Program-made: the position numbers and the translations under genes
Shown: positions 41,554 through 49,052 of the stretch, piece after piece
Layout: each line of letters starts with the position of its first letter
Position numbering within the stretch: position 1 is the stretch's first letter
The notes under the pieces: generated by a model
Seen by the model: the letters and a program-made list of their open reading frames with translations, nothing else
Told to the model about the DNA's origin: nothing
Database searches by the model: none
Origin: Nocardioides antri
GTDB lineage: Bacteria; Actinomycetota; Actinomycetes; Propionibacteriales; Nocardioidaceae
Length of the DNA: 64,000 nucleotides
NCBI RefSeq assembly: GCF_008373765.1
Contig: NZ_VUJW01000010.1
Coordinates: 124,001 to 188,000 of the forward strand
Reading direction: 5' to 3'

Positions 41554-41596
41554 AGCGTGTCGCACGGCGGCGAAGCCGCGACGTATGCGACACGCT
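41554..41596. promoter_or_regulatory. Coaxial stem-loop between otsA and the histidine kinase gene
   Basis: AGCGTGTCGCA pairs perfectly with its complement at 41586-41596 (11 bp) and encloses GCGGC-GAA-GCCGC (41567-41579). Placed in the divergent gap, 22 bases from the otsA start. Could be an operator, an RNA leader for otsA or a repeat element. Confidence 0.45.
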
Positions 41597-41649
41597 CGCG
41601 CAAGTCTGATTGTCGGGGTGGCTGGCTGGTACCCACTCGGGCGAGTTCC

Positions 41650-41655
41650 TAGCGT
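41650..41655 (+). promoter_or_regulatory. -10 box for the histidine kinase gene
   Basis: TAGCGT ends seven bases before ATG 41663, a leaderless arrangement and the reason this ATG is chosen. Confidence 0.5.
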
Positions 41656-41662
41656 CGAGGTC

Positions 41663-42949
41663 ATGACCGAGACGATGCTGATGCCCGTGGTCCCCCTGCC
41701 CGCCCGATCCGCGACGCACCGCGTGGTGCTCGACAGCGCCTACGCGTTCTCGGCCTTCGTCCTCGCGCTACCGGCGTTCGTCGTCGTGGTCGCGGGCCTC
41801 GCCGCCGGCACCGGGACGCTCGTGGTCGCGGGTGTCGGGCTGCTCGTCCTGGTCGCCACGGGGTACGCCGCCCGCGGGTTCGCGCACGTCGAGCGGATCC
41901 GGCTCCGCTCGATGGCAGGGGTCGCGGCGCCGTACCCCTCCTACCTGCGGGCAGCGCCGGGCGACGGCCGGGTCCGCGCCCTGCTGACCCCGCTGCGCGA
42001 CGTGCAGACCTGGCTCGACTGGCTCTGGTGCCTGGTCGCGCTGCTGACGGCGGCCTTCGCATCCGCCGTGACGGTCGCGTGGTGGGCGGCGAGCCTCGGC
42101 GGACTCACCTACTGGTTCTGGGAGCGGTTCATCCCCCGCGGCCCGGACGGCACCTCGCTGGCCCAGCTGATCGGGCTGGGCAGCAGCCGCAGCGCGGACA
42201 TCTTGCTCCAGACGACCATCGGTGTCCTCGCGCTCCTCACCCTGCCGGTCGCCGTGAGGTTCGCCGCCGCCACGCATGCCGCGGTCTCCCGGGTGCTGCT
42301 GTGCAGCCGCGGGGAGCTGGTCGGACGGATGGTCCGGATGGAGGAGAGCCGGGAGTCGGCGCACCGCGCGGAGGCCCGGTCGCTGCGAAGGCTCGAGCGG
42401 GACATCCACGACGGGCCGCAGCAGCGGCTGATCCGGCTCGGCATGGACCTCGGCCGCGCGCGGCGGCAGCTCGCCGACGACCCGGACCAGGCCGCGACGA
42501 CGATCGACGCCGCGCTCACGCAGACGCTGGAGACGGTCGAGGAGCTGCGGGCGCTCTCCCGCGGGATCGCCCCGCCGCTGCTCGTCGACCGGGGCCTCGC
42601 GGTCGCCGTCCGCGAGATGGCGTCCGGACAGGCGATCCCGGTCCACGTCGTCGCCGAGGCGGAGCCGCTGCCCCCGCAGGCCGAGACGGCGGCGTACTTC
42701 GTCGTCGCCGAGGCGCTGACCAACATCGCGAAGCACAGCCAGGCGAGCCGCGCCGACGTCGCACTGCGGGTCGACGACGGCCGGCTGGTGGTGACCGTCG
42801 ACGACGACGGGCGGGGTGGGGCGCAGGTGGCCGCCGGACGCGGTCTCGACGGCCTCCGCGAGCGGCTCGCCGGCGTCGACGGCACGCTCGAGGTCGCGTC
42901 CCCCGACGGCGGGCCCACCCGGGTCCGCGCCGAGGTGCCGCTCGGGTGA
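41663..42949 (+). CDS. Sensor histidine kinase, NarL-type (HisKA_3)
   Basis: Two-component sensor of 428 residues. Four hydrophobic segments in the first 215 residues with an Arg-rich loop form a putative sensor domain. The HisKA_3 box LERDIHDGPQQRLIRLGMDLGRA has the phospho-acceptor H249; the ATPase part shows VVAEALTNIAKHSQA (N-box), VTVDDDGRGGAQ (D-box) and GRGLDGLRERL (G-box). The response regulator follows 10 bases later. The signal is not readable from sequence; such sensors often respond to envelope stress. Confidence 0.92.
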   Translation: MTETMLMPVVPLPARSATHRVVLDSAYAFSAFVLALPAFVVVVAGLAAGTGTLVVAGVGLLVLVATGYAARGFAHVERIRLRSMAGVAAPYPSYLRAAPGDGRVRALLTPLRDVQTWLDWLWCLVALLTAAFASAVTVAWWAASLGGLTYWFWERFIPRGPDGTSLAQLIGLGSSRSADILLQTTIGVLALLTLPVAVRFAAATHAAVSRVLLCSRGELVGRMVRMEESRESAHRAEARSLRRLERDIHDGPQQRLIRLGMDLGRARRQLADDPDQAATTIDAALTQTLETVEELRALSRGIAPPLLVDRGLAVAVREMASGQAIPVHVVAEAEPLPPQAETAAYFVVAEALTNIAKHSQASRADVALRVDDGRLVVTVDDDGRGGAQVAAGRGLDGLRERLAGVDGTLEVASPDGGPTRVRAEVPLG

Positions 42950-42959
42950 GGCCTGCCCT

Positions 42960-43619
42960 GTGAGGATCGTGCTCGCCGACGACTCCGTGCTGCTGCGCGA
43001 GGGTCTCCAGCTGCTGCTCGTCGAGGCCGGCCACGACGTCGTCGGCGCGGTCGGCGACGGGCCGTCGCTCGTCGAGGCGGCGCTGGCCGAGCGGCCCGAC
43101 CTGCTCGTGGTCGACGTACGGATGCCCCCGACCCACACCGACGAGGGGCTGCGCGCCGCGTTGGAGGTGCGCCGCCGCTGGCCGGAGGCGCGGCTCCTCG
43201 TGCTGTCGCAGTACGTCGAGGTGTCGTACGCCGACGACCTGCTCGCGACGGGCGCCGCCGGCATCGGCTACCTCCTCAAGGACCGGGTCACCCACGTCGA
43301 CGAGTTCCTCGGCGCGGTCGAGGCCGTCGCGGCCGGCGGCAGCGCGCTCGACCCGCTGGTCGTCCGTCAGCTCATGACCCGGCGCGCCGACCCGATCGCG
43401 CGGCTGACGCCCCGCGAGCGCGAGGTCATGTCGCTGATGGCGGAGGGCCGGTCGAACTCCTCGATCGCGGAGGCGATGTTCATCTCGCTCGGTGCGGTCG
43501 AGAAGCACACCCAGCGGATCTTCGCCAAGCTCGACCTCCCGCCGGACGACGACGCGGCCCACCGGCGGGTCCTCGCGGTCGTCCGTTTTCTGTCCCGCGC
43601 CTACACGCCGGGGGTTTGA
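42960..43619 (+). CDS. LuxR/NarL-family response regulator
   Basis: Partner of the upstream kinase, 219 residues. The receiver has acidic D7-D8, phospho-acceptor D52 in LLVVDVRMPP and K in YLLKD; the C-terminal helix-turn-helix is LTPREREVMSLMAEGRSNSSIAEAMFISLGAVEKHTQRIFAKL. GTG 42960 is the only start giving an intact receiver. A Pro-rich insert (MPPTHTDEG) lies after the acceptor as in NarL-type regulators. Confidence 0.93.
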   Translation: MRIVLADDSVLLREGLQLLLVEAGHDVVGAVGDGPSLVEAALAERPDLLVVDVRMPPTHTDEGLRAALEVRRRWPEARLLVLSQYVEVSYADDLLATGAAGIGYLLKDRVTHVDEFLGAVEAVAAGGSALDPLVVRQLMTRRADPIARLTPREREVMSLMAEGRSNSSIAEAMFISLGAVEKHTQRIFAKLDLPPDDDAAHRRVLAVVRFLSRAYTPGV

Positions 43620-43644
43620 ATGACATCCGTGTGATTCGCCGTCT

Positions 43645-43665
43645 ACAGTGGGGCCAGACCACTGT
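43645..43665. promoter_or_regulatory. Dyad upstream of the DUF3263 gene
   Basis: ACAGTGG, seven bases, CCACTGT: a perfect 7-bp dyad 20 bases upstream of the DUF3263 start. The left arm overlaps TACAGT, a possible -10. Candidate operator. Confidence 0.45.
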
Positions 43666-43685
43666 CGACATCGGGGGAGAAGAGC

Positions 43686-44006
43686 ATGGACCCGCAGCGG
43701 AGCAATCCGGCGCCGGAGTCAGCCGCAGCCCACGGGGCGGCTGGTGCATCCGGGACCGAGCTGAGCGACCGCGATCGCGAGATCCTGGAGTTCGAGCGCC
43801 AGTGGTGGAAGTACGCCGGCGCCAAGGAGACCGCGGTCCGCGAGAAGTTCGGCATGAGCTCCACCCGCTACTACCAGGTCCTCAACGCGCTGATCGACCG
43901 TCCCGAGGCGCTCGCCTCCGACCCGCTGCTCGTCCGGAGACTGCGCCGGCTGCGCTCGCAGCGGCAGCGGCAGCGCTCCGCCCGCCGTCTCGGCTTCGAG
44001 GTCTGA
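43686..44006 (+). CDS. DUF3263 protein
   Basis: A 106-residue actinobacterial protein. The DUF3263 segment ELSDRDREILEFERQWWKYAGAKETAVREKFGMSSTRYYQVLNALI resembles a helix-turn-helix DNA-binding region, and an Arg-rich tail follows. Function unknown; probably a small DNA-binding protein. It precedes the LytR_C gene by 13 bases, and that pairing is common in actinobacteria. Confidence 0.85.
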   Translation: MDPQRSNPAPESAAAHGAAGASGTELSDRDREILEFERQWWKYAGAKETAVREKFGMSSTRYYQVLNALIDRPEALASDPLLVRRLRRLRSQRQRQRSARRLGFEV

Positions 44007-44019
44007 GAGGTCTGAGCCC

Positions 44020-44580
44020 ATGAATGGTCGTCCTTCCCCCGACCAGAACCGCCCGTCCGGCCGCTCCCGCCGCGACCAGCGCGGCGCCGTGCTCCCGTCG
44101 CCCGTGGTGCTGCTGAGCATCGTCGCCGTCGTCGTCGCCGCGGTCGCCTTCGTCGTCACGCGCGACGAGGCCCCGAACGAGCGCGAGATCACGACCTCCT
44201 CGGTCAACGAGGAGCCGTCTGCCACGCAGACGACCGACGACGAGGTGACCGAGCCGAGCGAGACCGAGACCCCGGAGGAGCCGAAGAAGACCAAGCCGCC
44301 GGTCGAGCGCGGCGAGGTCGGCGTGGTCGTCTTCAACAACACCAGCATCACCGGACTCGCGAGCGAGGTCCTGGCACAGGTCGACGAGATCGGGTGGAAC
44401 GCCGTCGCCGCCGACAACTGGTACGGCACCATCCCGGCGACCACGGTCTACTTCCCGCAGGGCATGCGCGACGCCGCGCAGAAGCTGGCCCTCGACCTGG
44501 GTGTCCAGCGGATCATCCCGGCGGACGCGGGGATGAGCGACACCAACCTGACCGTGATCCTCACGGGCGCGCTCGCCTGA
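44020..44580 (+). CDS. LytR C-terminal domain protein, membrane-anchored
   Basis: A 186-residue protein: basic cytosolic start, one transmembrane helix (about 26-46), an acidic Thr/Glu/Pro linker (60-95), then a LytR_C domain (VGVVVFNNTSITGLASEVLAQVDEIGWNAV... to the end) on the outside. LytR_C domains occur in cell-wall-linked proteins, so a role at the envelope is likely. It lies 13 bases after DUF3263, in one transcript. A hairpin overlaps its stop. Confidence 0.87.
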   Translation: MNGRPSPDQNRPSGRSRRDQRGAVLPSPVVLLSIVAVVVAAVAFVVTRDEAPNEREITTSSVNEEPSATQTTDDEVTEPSETETPEEPKKTKPPVERGEVGVVVFNNTSITGLASEVLAQVDEIGWNAVAADNWYGTIPATTVYFPQGMRDAAQKLALDLGVQRIIPADAGMSDTNLTVILTGALA

Positions 44581-44596
44581 TCCCGATCGCGGGATC
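44579..44596 (+). terminator. Hairpin at the end of the LytR_C gene
   Basis: GATCCCG-ATCG-CGGGATC, a perfect 7-bp stem starting in the stop codon. Likely transcript end; weak without a T-run. Confidence 0.5.
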
Positions 44597-44654
44597 GGCG
44601 GGACATCGACCCTGCGGCGAGCACCCGCACCCGCTTCCGTGATTGGCTGGGGGC

Positions 44655-45506
44655 GTGCAGTTCTCGTCCTTGGAGGGTGAACATCGCTACGCGGACCTGG
44701 TCCGCGTGGCCGACCGCACGATCGTCGGGCTCGACTTCGACGGCACGCTGGCCCCGATCGTCGACGACCCGACGAAGGCTCACATCCACCCCGACGCAGC
44801 CGACGCCCTGACCGAGCTGGCGCCACAGGTGGCGGCCATCGCGGTGATCACCGGCCGCCCGGCCCGCCAGGCGCTCGACCTCGGCGGGCTCGAGGAGCTG
44901 GGCGACGCCATCCAGGCCGCCGGCAAGGAGCTCCACCTCTACGGCCAGTACGGCAACGAGCGCTGGACCTCGAGCCACCGCCGGATCGTCAGCCCGCGGC
45001 CGCCGCGCGGGCTGGCCACCTTCGAGCGCGACCTGCCGCGGACCCTGCGCCTCGCCGGCGCGTCCGACGCCTACGTCGAGGACAAGGGCCTGGCGGTCGC
45101 CGTGCACACGCGCCGACTCCCCGACCCGCAGGACGCCTTCGAGCGGCTGCTGCCGCCGCTGCGCGACCTCGCCGGCCGGCACGGCATGGTGATCGAGCCG
45201 GGCCGCAACGTCATCGAGGTGCGCTCCCCGGGGGCCCACAAGGGCATGGTCGTGGAGAAGCTCGCGGCCGAGCTCGGGGCGCTCGGCTTCCTCTTCGCCG
45301 GGGACGACCTCGGCGACCTCGAGGCGTTCGAGGCGGTCGTCGAGCTCGAGAAGCAGGGGCTGGCCGCGCTCCGGGTCTGCTCGGCGTCGGAGGAGCAGAG
45401 CGCGCTGCTTCCGCTCTCCGACGTCGTGGTCAAGGGGCCTGCGGGTGTGGTCGACTTCCTGCGCCGGCTGCGGCTCGACATCCTGCAGGGCTCGGAGCCA
45501 GGCTGA
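44655..45506 (+). CDS. otsB: Trehalose-6-phosphate phosphatase
   Basis: HAD-superfamily phosphatase turning trehalose-6-phosphate into trehalose. The nucleophile motif GLDFDGTLAP is at about 25-34 (D27, D29); ITGRPARQAL, HGMVIEPGRNVIEVRSPGAHKGMVVEKL and FAGDDLGDLEAFE are the further HAD/trehalose phosphatase motifs. About 283 residues. Start is uncertain: GTG 44655 is chosen, TTG 44643 is in frame. It converges with the sigma factor gene 1 base beyond its stop. Pairs with otsA at 40087. Confidence 0.93.
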   Translation: MQFSSLEGEHRYADLVRVADRTIVGLDFDGTLAPIVDDPTKAHIHPDAADALTELAPQVAAIAVITGRPARQALDLGGLEELGDAIQAAGKELHLYGQYGNERWTSSHRRIVSPRPPRGLATFERDLPRTLRLAGASDAYVEDKGLAVAVHTRRLPDPQDAFERLLPPLRDLAGRHGMVIEPGRNVIEVRSPGAHKGMVVEKLAAELGALGFLFAGDDLGDLEAFEAVVELEKQGLAALRVCSASEEQSALLPLSDVVVKGPAGVVDFLRRLRLDILQGSEPG

Positions 45507-45507
45507 T

Positions 45508-46731
45508 TCAGGCCCCCAGGAGCGCGCGGCGGCGCTCCAGGTGGGCGCGCTCGGCGGCGTTGCCGCAGAGGGCGATCGCGGCGTCGTACGACGCGCGCGC
45601 GGCCTCGGGGTCGCCGGTCCGGGCGAGGAGCTCGGCGCGGGCGGCGGGAAGCCGGTGGCCGCGGAGGGCGACCCCCTCGAGTGCGGCCAGCCCCGCCTCC
45701 GGCCCGTTCGCCTCGGCGACCGCGATCGCCCGGGCCAGCCGCACCACCGGGCTGTCGCGGAGCGCCAGCAGCTCGTCGTAGCGGGCGACGATCCGGTTCC
45801 ACGCCGTGGTGTCCGACGAGGCGGCGACGGCGTGCTCGGCGGCGATCAGGGCCTGGAGGAGGTAGGGCGCCGGCGGGGCGGCCGTGAGCGGCCGGAGGAT
45901 GTCGACCGCCTCCAGGATCTCGTCGTGGTGCCAGCGGGAGCGGTCCTGGTCGGGCAGGAGCACGAGCGCGCCGTCGGCGACCCGTGCGTCCCGCCGCGAG
46001 TGCTGGAACAACATCAGCGCCTGGAGCGCGGCGAGCTCCTGGTCGTCGTACGGCAGCAGGGTGCGGAGCACGCGGACCAGCCGGATCGCCTCTCCGGCGA
46101 GGTCGGCGCGCACGACGTCGCTCCCCGAGCCAGGTGCGTAGCCGGCGGTGAACGCCAGGTAGGCGACGTCGGCCACCACGCCGACCCGGTCCACCAGGTC
46201 GGCTCCGGAGGGTACGGCGAACGTCTCGCCCGCCAGCTTCTTGCGGGCTCGCGTGAGGCGGGCCGCCATCGTCGCCGTGCTCTGCAGGAACAGCCGCGCG
46301 ACGTCCTCGGTGCTGATGCCGAGGACCAGGCGGAGCGTGAGCGCGGCCGCCGCCTCCCGGGACAGGCGCGGGTGCGCGCAGAGCAGCACCAGCCGCAGCC
46401 GCTCGTCGAGCAGCTCGTCACCGGGATCGGCCATCGCCCGCTGCGCCTGCTCCGTCAGCTCGGCCTCGACCGCGAGGAGCGGCATCGACCGGGCGAGCAC
46501 CGCGTCCGACCGGAGCCGGTCCAGAGCCCGGCGGCGTGCCGCGGTGAGCAGCCAGCCGGCCGGGTTGCCGGGGACGCCGTCGCCGGGCCAGGTCCTCGCG
46601 GCCGCCTCGAAGGCGTCCGCGAGCGCGTCCTCGGCGAGGTCGAGTCGGCGGAACCGCGCGACGAGCAGGGCCAGCAGCCGGCCCCACTCGTCGCGCAGCG
46701 CCCGGTCGAGCGCGTCGTCGGCGCCGTTCAG
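45508..46731 (-). CDS. ECF42-type RNA polymerase sigma factor
   Basis: Extracytoplasmic-function sigma factor of about 407 residues. Region 2 (LAEDALADAFEAAARTWPGDGVPGNPAGWLLTAARRRALDRLR) and region 4 (LTLRLVLGISTEDVARLFLQSTATMAARLTRARKKL) are followed by a long TPR-like C-terminal extension typical of ECF42 factors. No ATG, GTG or TTG lies in frame between the upstream YCII stop and residue 78, so CTG 46731 (one base after that stop, behind GAGG) is the proposed start; a later GTG 46500 would delete region 2. Paired with the DGPF protein, as is usual for ECF42. No anti-sigma factor is seen. Confidence 0.85.
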   Translation of the reverse strand: MNGADDALDRALRDEWGRLLALLVARFRRLDLAEDALADAFEAAARTWPGDGVPGNPAGWLLTAARRRALDRLRSDAVLARSMPLLAVEAELTEQAQRAMADPGDELLDERLRLVLLCAHPRLSREAAAALTLRLVLGISTEDVARLFLQSTATMAARLTRARKKLAGETFAVPSGADLVDRVGVVADVAYLAFTAGYAPGSGSDVVRADLAGEAIRLVRVLRTLLPYDDQELAALQALMLFQHSRRDARVADGALVLLPDQDRSRWHHDEILEAVDILRPLTAAPPAPYLLQALIAAEHAVAASSDTTAWNRIVARYDELLALRDSPVVRLARAIAVAEANGPEAGLAALEGVALRGHRLPAARAELLARTGDPEAARASYDAAIALCGNAAERAHLERRRALLGA

Positions 46732-46732
46732 G

Positions 46733-47107
46733 TCAGACCTCGCTGTCCCCGCTGTGGTCGACGGCGGCTCGCACCTCGACCGGCGGCCCGCCGACGTCGG
46801 CGAGGATCGCGCAGACCTGGACCAGGTCGTCGAGGTCGTCGGACTCGACCAGGTAGAAGCCGCTCAGCTGCTCGACCGTCTCGGCGTAGGGGCCGTCGGT
46901 CACGGCCACCCCGCCGTCGGCGTTCCTTCGCACCTGGCGGGTGGTGCGCGAGTGGGTGAGCTCGGCTCCGCCGGTGACGGTGTGGCCGCGCTCGGCCAGC
47001 GCTCGGCTGAACTCCTCGTGCCTGGCGAATACGGTGCCCTGCTCCTCGGGGGAGAGCGCCTCCCAGGCGTCCTCGTCACCGGGCAGGAGTACGACGTAGG
47101 TGGTCAT
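46733..47107 (-). CDS. YCII/DGPF-family protein, partner of the ECF42 sigma factor
   Basis: A 124-residue YCII-fold protein: TTYVVLLPGDEDAWEALSPEE at the start and VTDGPYAETVEQLSGFYLVES, which contains the DGPF-like DGPYAE motif. These proteins sit next to ECF42 sigma factors and are thought to influence their activity or share a regulon. ATG 47107 has AGAGG upstream. Its stop is 1 base before the sigma CTG start. A match to the ECF42 promoter consensus lies 43 bases upstream. Confidence 0.88.
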   Translation of the reverse strand: MTTYVVLLPGDEDAWEALSPEEQGTVFARHEEFSRALAERGHTVTGGAELTHSRTTRQVRRNADGGVAVTDGPYAETVEQLSGFYLVESDDLDDLVQVCAILADVGGPPVEVRAAVDHSGDSEV

Positions 47108-47149
47108 GGTGGCAACCTCTCAGCTGTCGGTCGGATCTGTCACCGGGAT

Positions 47150-47176
47150 GACGTGCGGGAGACCACGGGATCGACA
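47150..47176 (-). promoter_or_regulatory. ECF42-type promoter upstream of the YCII-sigma operon
   Basis: On the minus strand: TGTCGA (47176-47171), 17 bases, CGTC (47153-47150). This fits the ECF42 consensus (TGTCGA at -35, CGA/TC-like at -10) and would make the operon autoregulated. Confidence 0.6.
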
Positions 47177-47289
47177 ACCGCCCACGGGAAGTCCCGCGCC
47201 GACAGATGATCTCGAATGGTGGACGCCCATCTCGGATGCCGGGATCTCGATTCGTTCGGGCGACCGCCCTCCCGATAGTTTGTGAACCG

Positions 47290-47426
47290 CTCATCCAGAG
47301 GGACTGAGGGAACGGCCCGTTGAAGTCCCGGCAACCGCCACGAGCCTCCGCCTCCCGGCAACGGGGATCGGACGTGGAAACGGTGCCAAATCCGACCCGC
47401 ACGACGGACGTGCCGGGGCAGATGAG
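47290..47426 (+). ncRNA. SAM-I riboswitch upstream of thrC
   Basis: The aptamer of the SAM (S-box) class: P1 CTCATC (47290-47295) with GATGAG (47421-47426), then GACTGAGGGA and GGCCCG of P2 with its kink-turn, GAAGTCCC, GGCAACC, and GGTGCCAAATCC at the P3/core, followed by a P4 hairpin GCACG-ACGGA-CGTGC. The Shine-Dalgarno AAGGAGG (47427-47433) starts at the base after P1, and the GTG start is at 47438, so ligand binding probably blocks ribosome access; two CCTCC stretches (47345, 47351) could pair with it. No terminator is seen. Confidence 0.93.
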
Positions 47427-47437
47427 AAGGAGGAACT

Positions 47438-48727
47438 GTGAGCGCTGTCGTGACCGAGGCCGACTGTCCCGTCGAGGAGACCCCGGCATCCGGACCCCGT
47501 GAGGGCGCGTTCGGCAATGCCGTCGGGCTGGCCTGCCGGGAGTGTGGCCACCAGGTGGCGCTCGGCCCCTTCTACGCGTGCCCGGAGTGCTTCGGCCCGC
47601 TCGAGGTCGCCTACGAGTTCCCGGAGGTGACCCGCGAGCAGATCGAGGCCGGCCCGCGCAACATCTGGCGCTACAAGGCGCTGCTGCCGGTGCCGACCGA
47701 CATCGAGGCCAGCCCCAACACCGAGCCCGGCTTCACCCGGCTGCTCCGGGCGGACAACCTCGGCCGCGAGCTCGGGATCGAGACCCTGTGGGTCAAGGAC
47801 GACTCGACCAACCCGACGAACTCCTTCAAGGACCGGGTCGTCGCCTGCGCGCTGAGCGCCGCCCGTGAGCTCGGCTCGAAGGTCTTCGCGTGCCCGTCGA
47901 CCGGCAACCTCGCCAACGCGGTCGCCGCCGCCGGTGCCCGCGCCGGGATCAAGACCGTCGTGTTCATCCCGAGCAACCTCGAGCAGCCCAAGCAGGTCAA
48001 CTCGGCGATCTTCACCGAGAACCTCGTCGCCGTCGACGGCAACTACGACGACGTCAACAAGCTGGCCTCCGAGATCGCCGGCGAGGAGGACGGCTGGGCG
48101 TTCGTGAACGTCAACGTCCGGCCCTACTACGCCGAGGGCTCCAAGACGCTCGGCTACGAGATCGCCGAGCAGCTCGGCTGGCGGCTGCCCGACCAGATCG
48201 TCATCCCGGTGGCTTCCGGCTCCCAGCTGACCAAGGTCGACAAGGCGTTCCAGGAGCTCATCAAGCTCGGCCTGGTCGAGGAGAAGCCCTACCGCATCTT
48301 CGGCGCGCAGGCCGAGGGCTGCGGCCCCGTCGCCACGGCGTTCAAGGCCGGCACCGACGCGATCCGGCCGGTGAAGCCCGACACGATCGCCAAGAGCCTC
48401 GCGATCGGCAACCCGGCCGACGGCATCTACGTCCTCGACATCGCGCGCCGCACCGGTGGCGCGGTCGAGGAGGTCACCGACGAGGAGATCCGCGCGGGGA
48501 TCGTGCTGCTCGCCCGGACCGAGGGCATCTTCACCGAGACCGCCGGCGGCACGACGCTCGCCGTCACCAAGAAGCTGGTGGAGACCGGCGTCCTCGACCC
48601 GACCCAGGAGACCGTGGTGATCAACACCGGTCACGGGCTCAAGACCCTCGACGCGGTCTCCGGCCAGGTCGGCGCGGCGGCCACCATCGCCCCGACGTAC
48701 TCCGCCTTCAAGGCCACCGGTCTCTGA
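47438..48727 (+). CDS. thrC: Threonine synthase-like PLP enzyme, SAM-riboswitch controlled
   Basis: Fold-type II PLP enzyme of 429 residues annotated as threonine synthase (O-phosphohomoserine to threonine). A zinc-ribbon N-terminus has CREC and CPEC; the PLP lysine is in STNPTNSFKDRV, the phosphate-loop-like FACPSTGNLANAV follows, and VNVRPYYAEGSK, FPGAQAEGCGP-like and TGHGLKT segments are typical. Translation starts at GTG 47438 behind a Shine-Dalgarno next to the SAM riboswitch. The cysO-like gene follows 35 bases later. Riboswitch control by SAM, not threonine, and the sulfur-carrier partner raise the possibility that this copy works in methionine synthesis. Confidence 0.9.
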   Translation: MSAVVTEADCPVEETPASGPREGAFGNAVGLACRECGHQVALGPFYACPECFGPLEVAYEFPEVTREQIEAGPRNIWRYKALLPVPTDIEASPNTEPGFTRLLRADNLGRELGIETLWVKDDSTNPTNSFKDRVVACALSAARELGSKVFACPSTGNLANAVAAAGARAGIKTVVFIPSNLEQPKQVNSAIFTENLVAVDGNYDDVNKLASEIAGEEDGWAFVNVNVRPYYAEGSKTLGYEIAEQLGWRLPDQIVIPVASGSQLTKVDKAFQELIKLGLVEEKPYRIFGAQAEGCGPVATAFKAGTDAIRPVKPDTIAKSLAIGNPADGIYVLDIARRTGGAVEEVTDEEIRAGIVLLARTEGIFTETAGGTTLAVTKKLVETGVLDPTQETVVINTGHGLKTLDAVSGQVGAAATIAPTYSAFKATGL

Positions 48728-48762
48728 CCGCGCCGTCCCCCAACGAAAGAGAGAGCAAGCGA

Positions 48763-49038
48763 ATGAGCGTCAGCGTCCGGATCCCGACGATCCTGCGCAC
48801 CTACACCGGCGGCGAGTCCGAGGTGAGCGCCACCGGCGCGACCCTCGCCGAGGTCCTCGACGACCTCGACGCCAACTTCGCCGGCATCAAGGGCCGGATC
48901 GTCGACGAGGACGGGAAGCTGCGCCGCTTCGTCAACGTCTACGTCGGCAACGACGACGTCCGGTTCCAGGACGACCTCGCCACGCCGACGCCGGACGGCA
49001 CCGAGATCTCGGTCATCCCCGCCGTCGCCGGGGGCTGA
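48763..49038 (+). CDS. cysO: CysO-like MoaD/ThiS-family sulfur carrier protein
   Basis: Ubiquitin-fold sulfur carrier of 91 residues ending in VAGG; the C-terminal diglycine is converted to a thiocarboxylate. It is very close in pattern to M. tuberculosis CysO (IPTILR near the start, RFVNVYVGNDDVRF, AVAGG at the end). There CysO gives sulfur to CysM, a fold-type II PLP enzyme using O-phosphoserine. Here no cysM or mec gene is adjacent; its upstream partner is the SAM-regulated ThrC-like enzyme. ATG 48763 has GAGAG upstream. Confidence 0.93.
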   Translation: MSVSVRIPTILRTYTGGESEVSATGATLAEVLDDLDANFAGIKGRIVDEDGKLRRFVNVYVGNDDVRFQDDLATPTPDGTEISVIPAVAGG

Positions 49039-49052
49039 GCGAGACTGGTCCG

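Noticed and set aside
46498-46500. GTG 46500 as the sigma factor start
   Set aside because: It would remove the conserved region 2 that is clearly encoded just upstream in the same frame.
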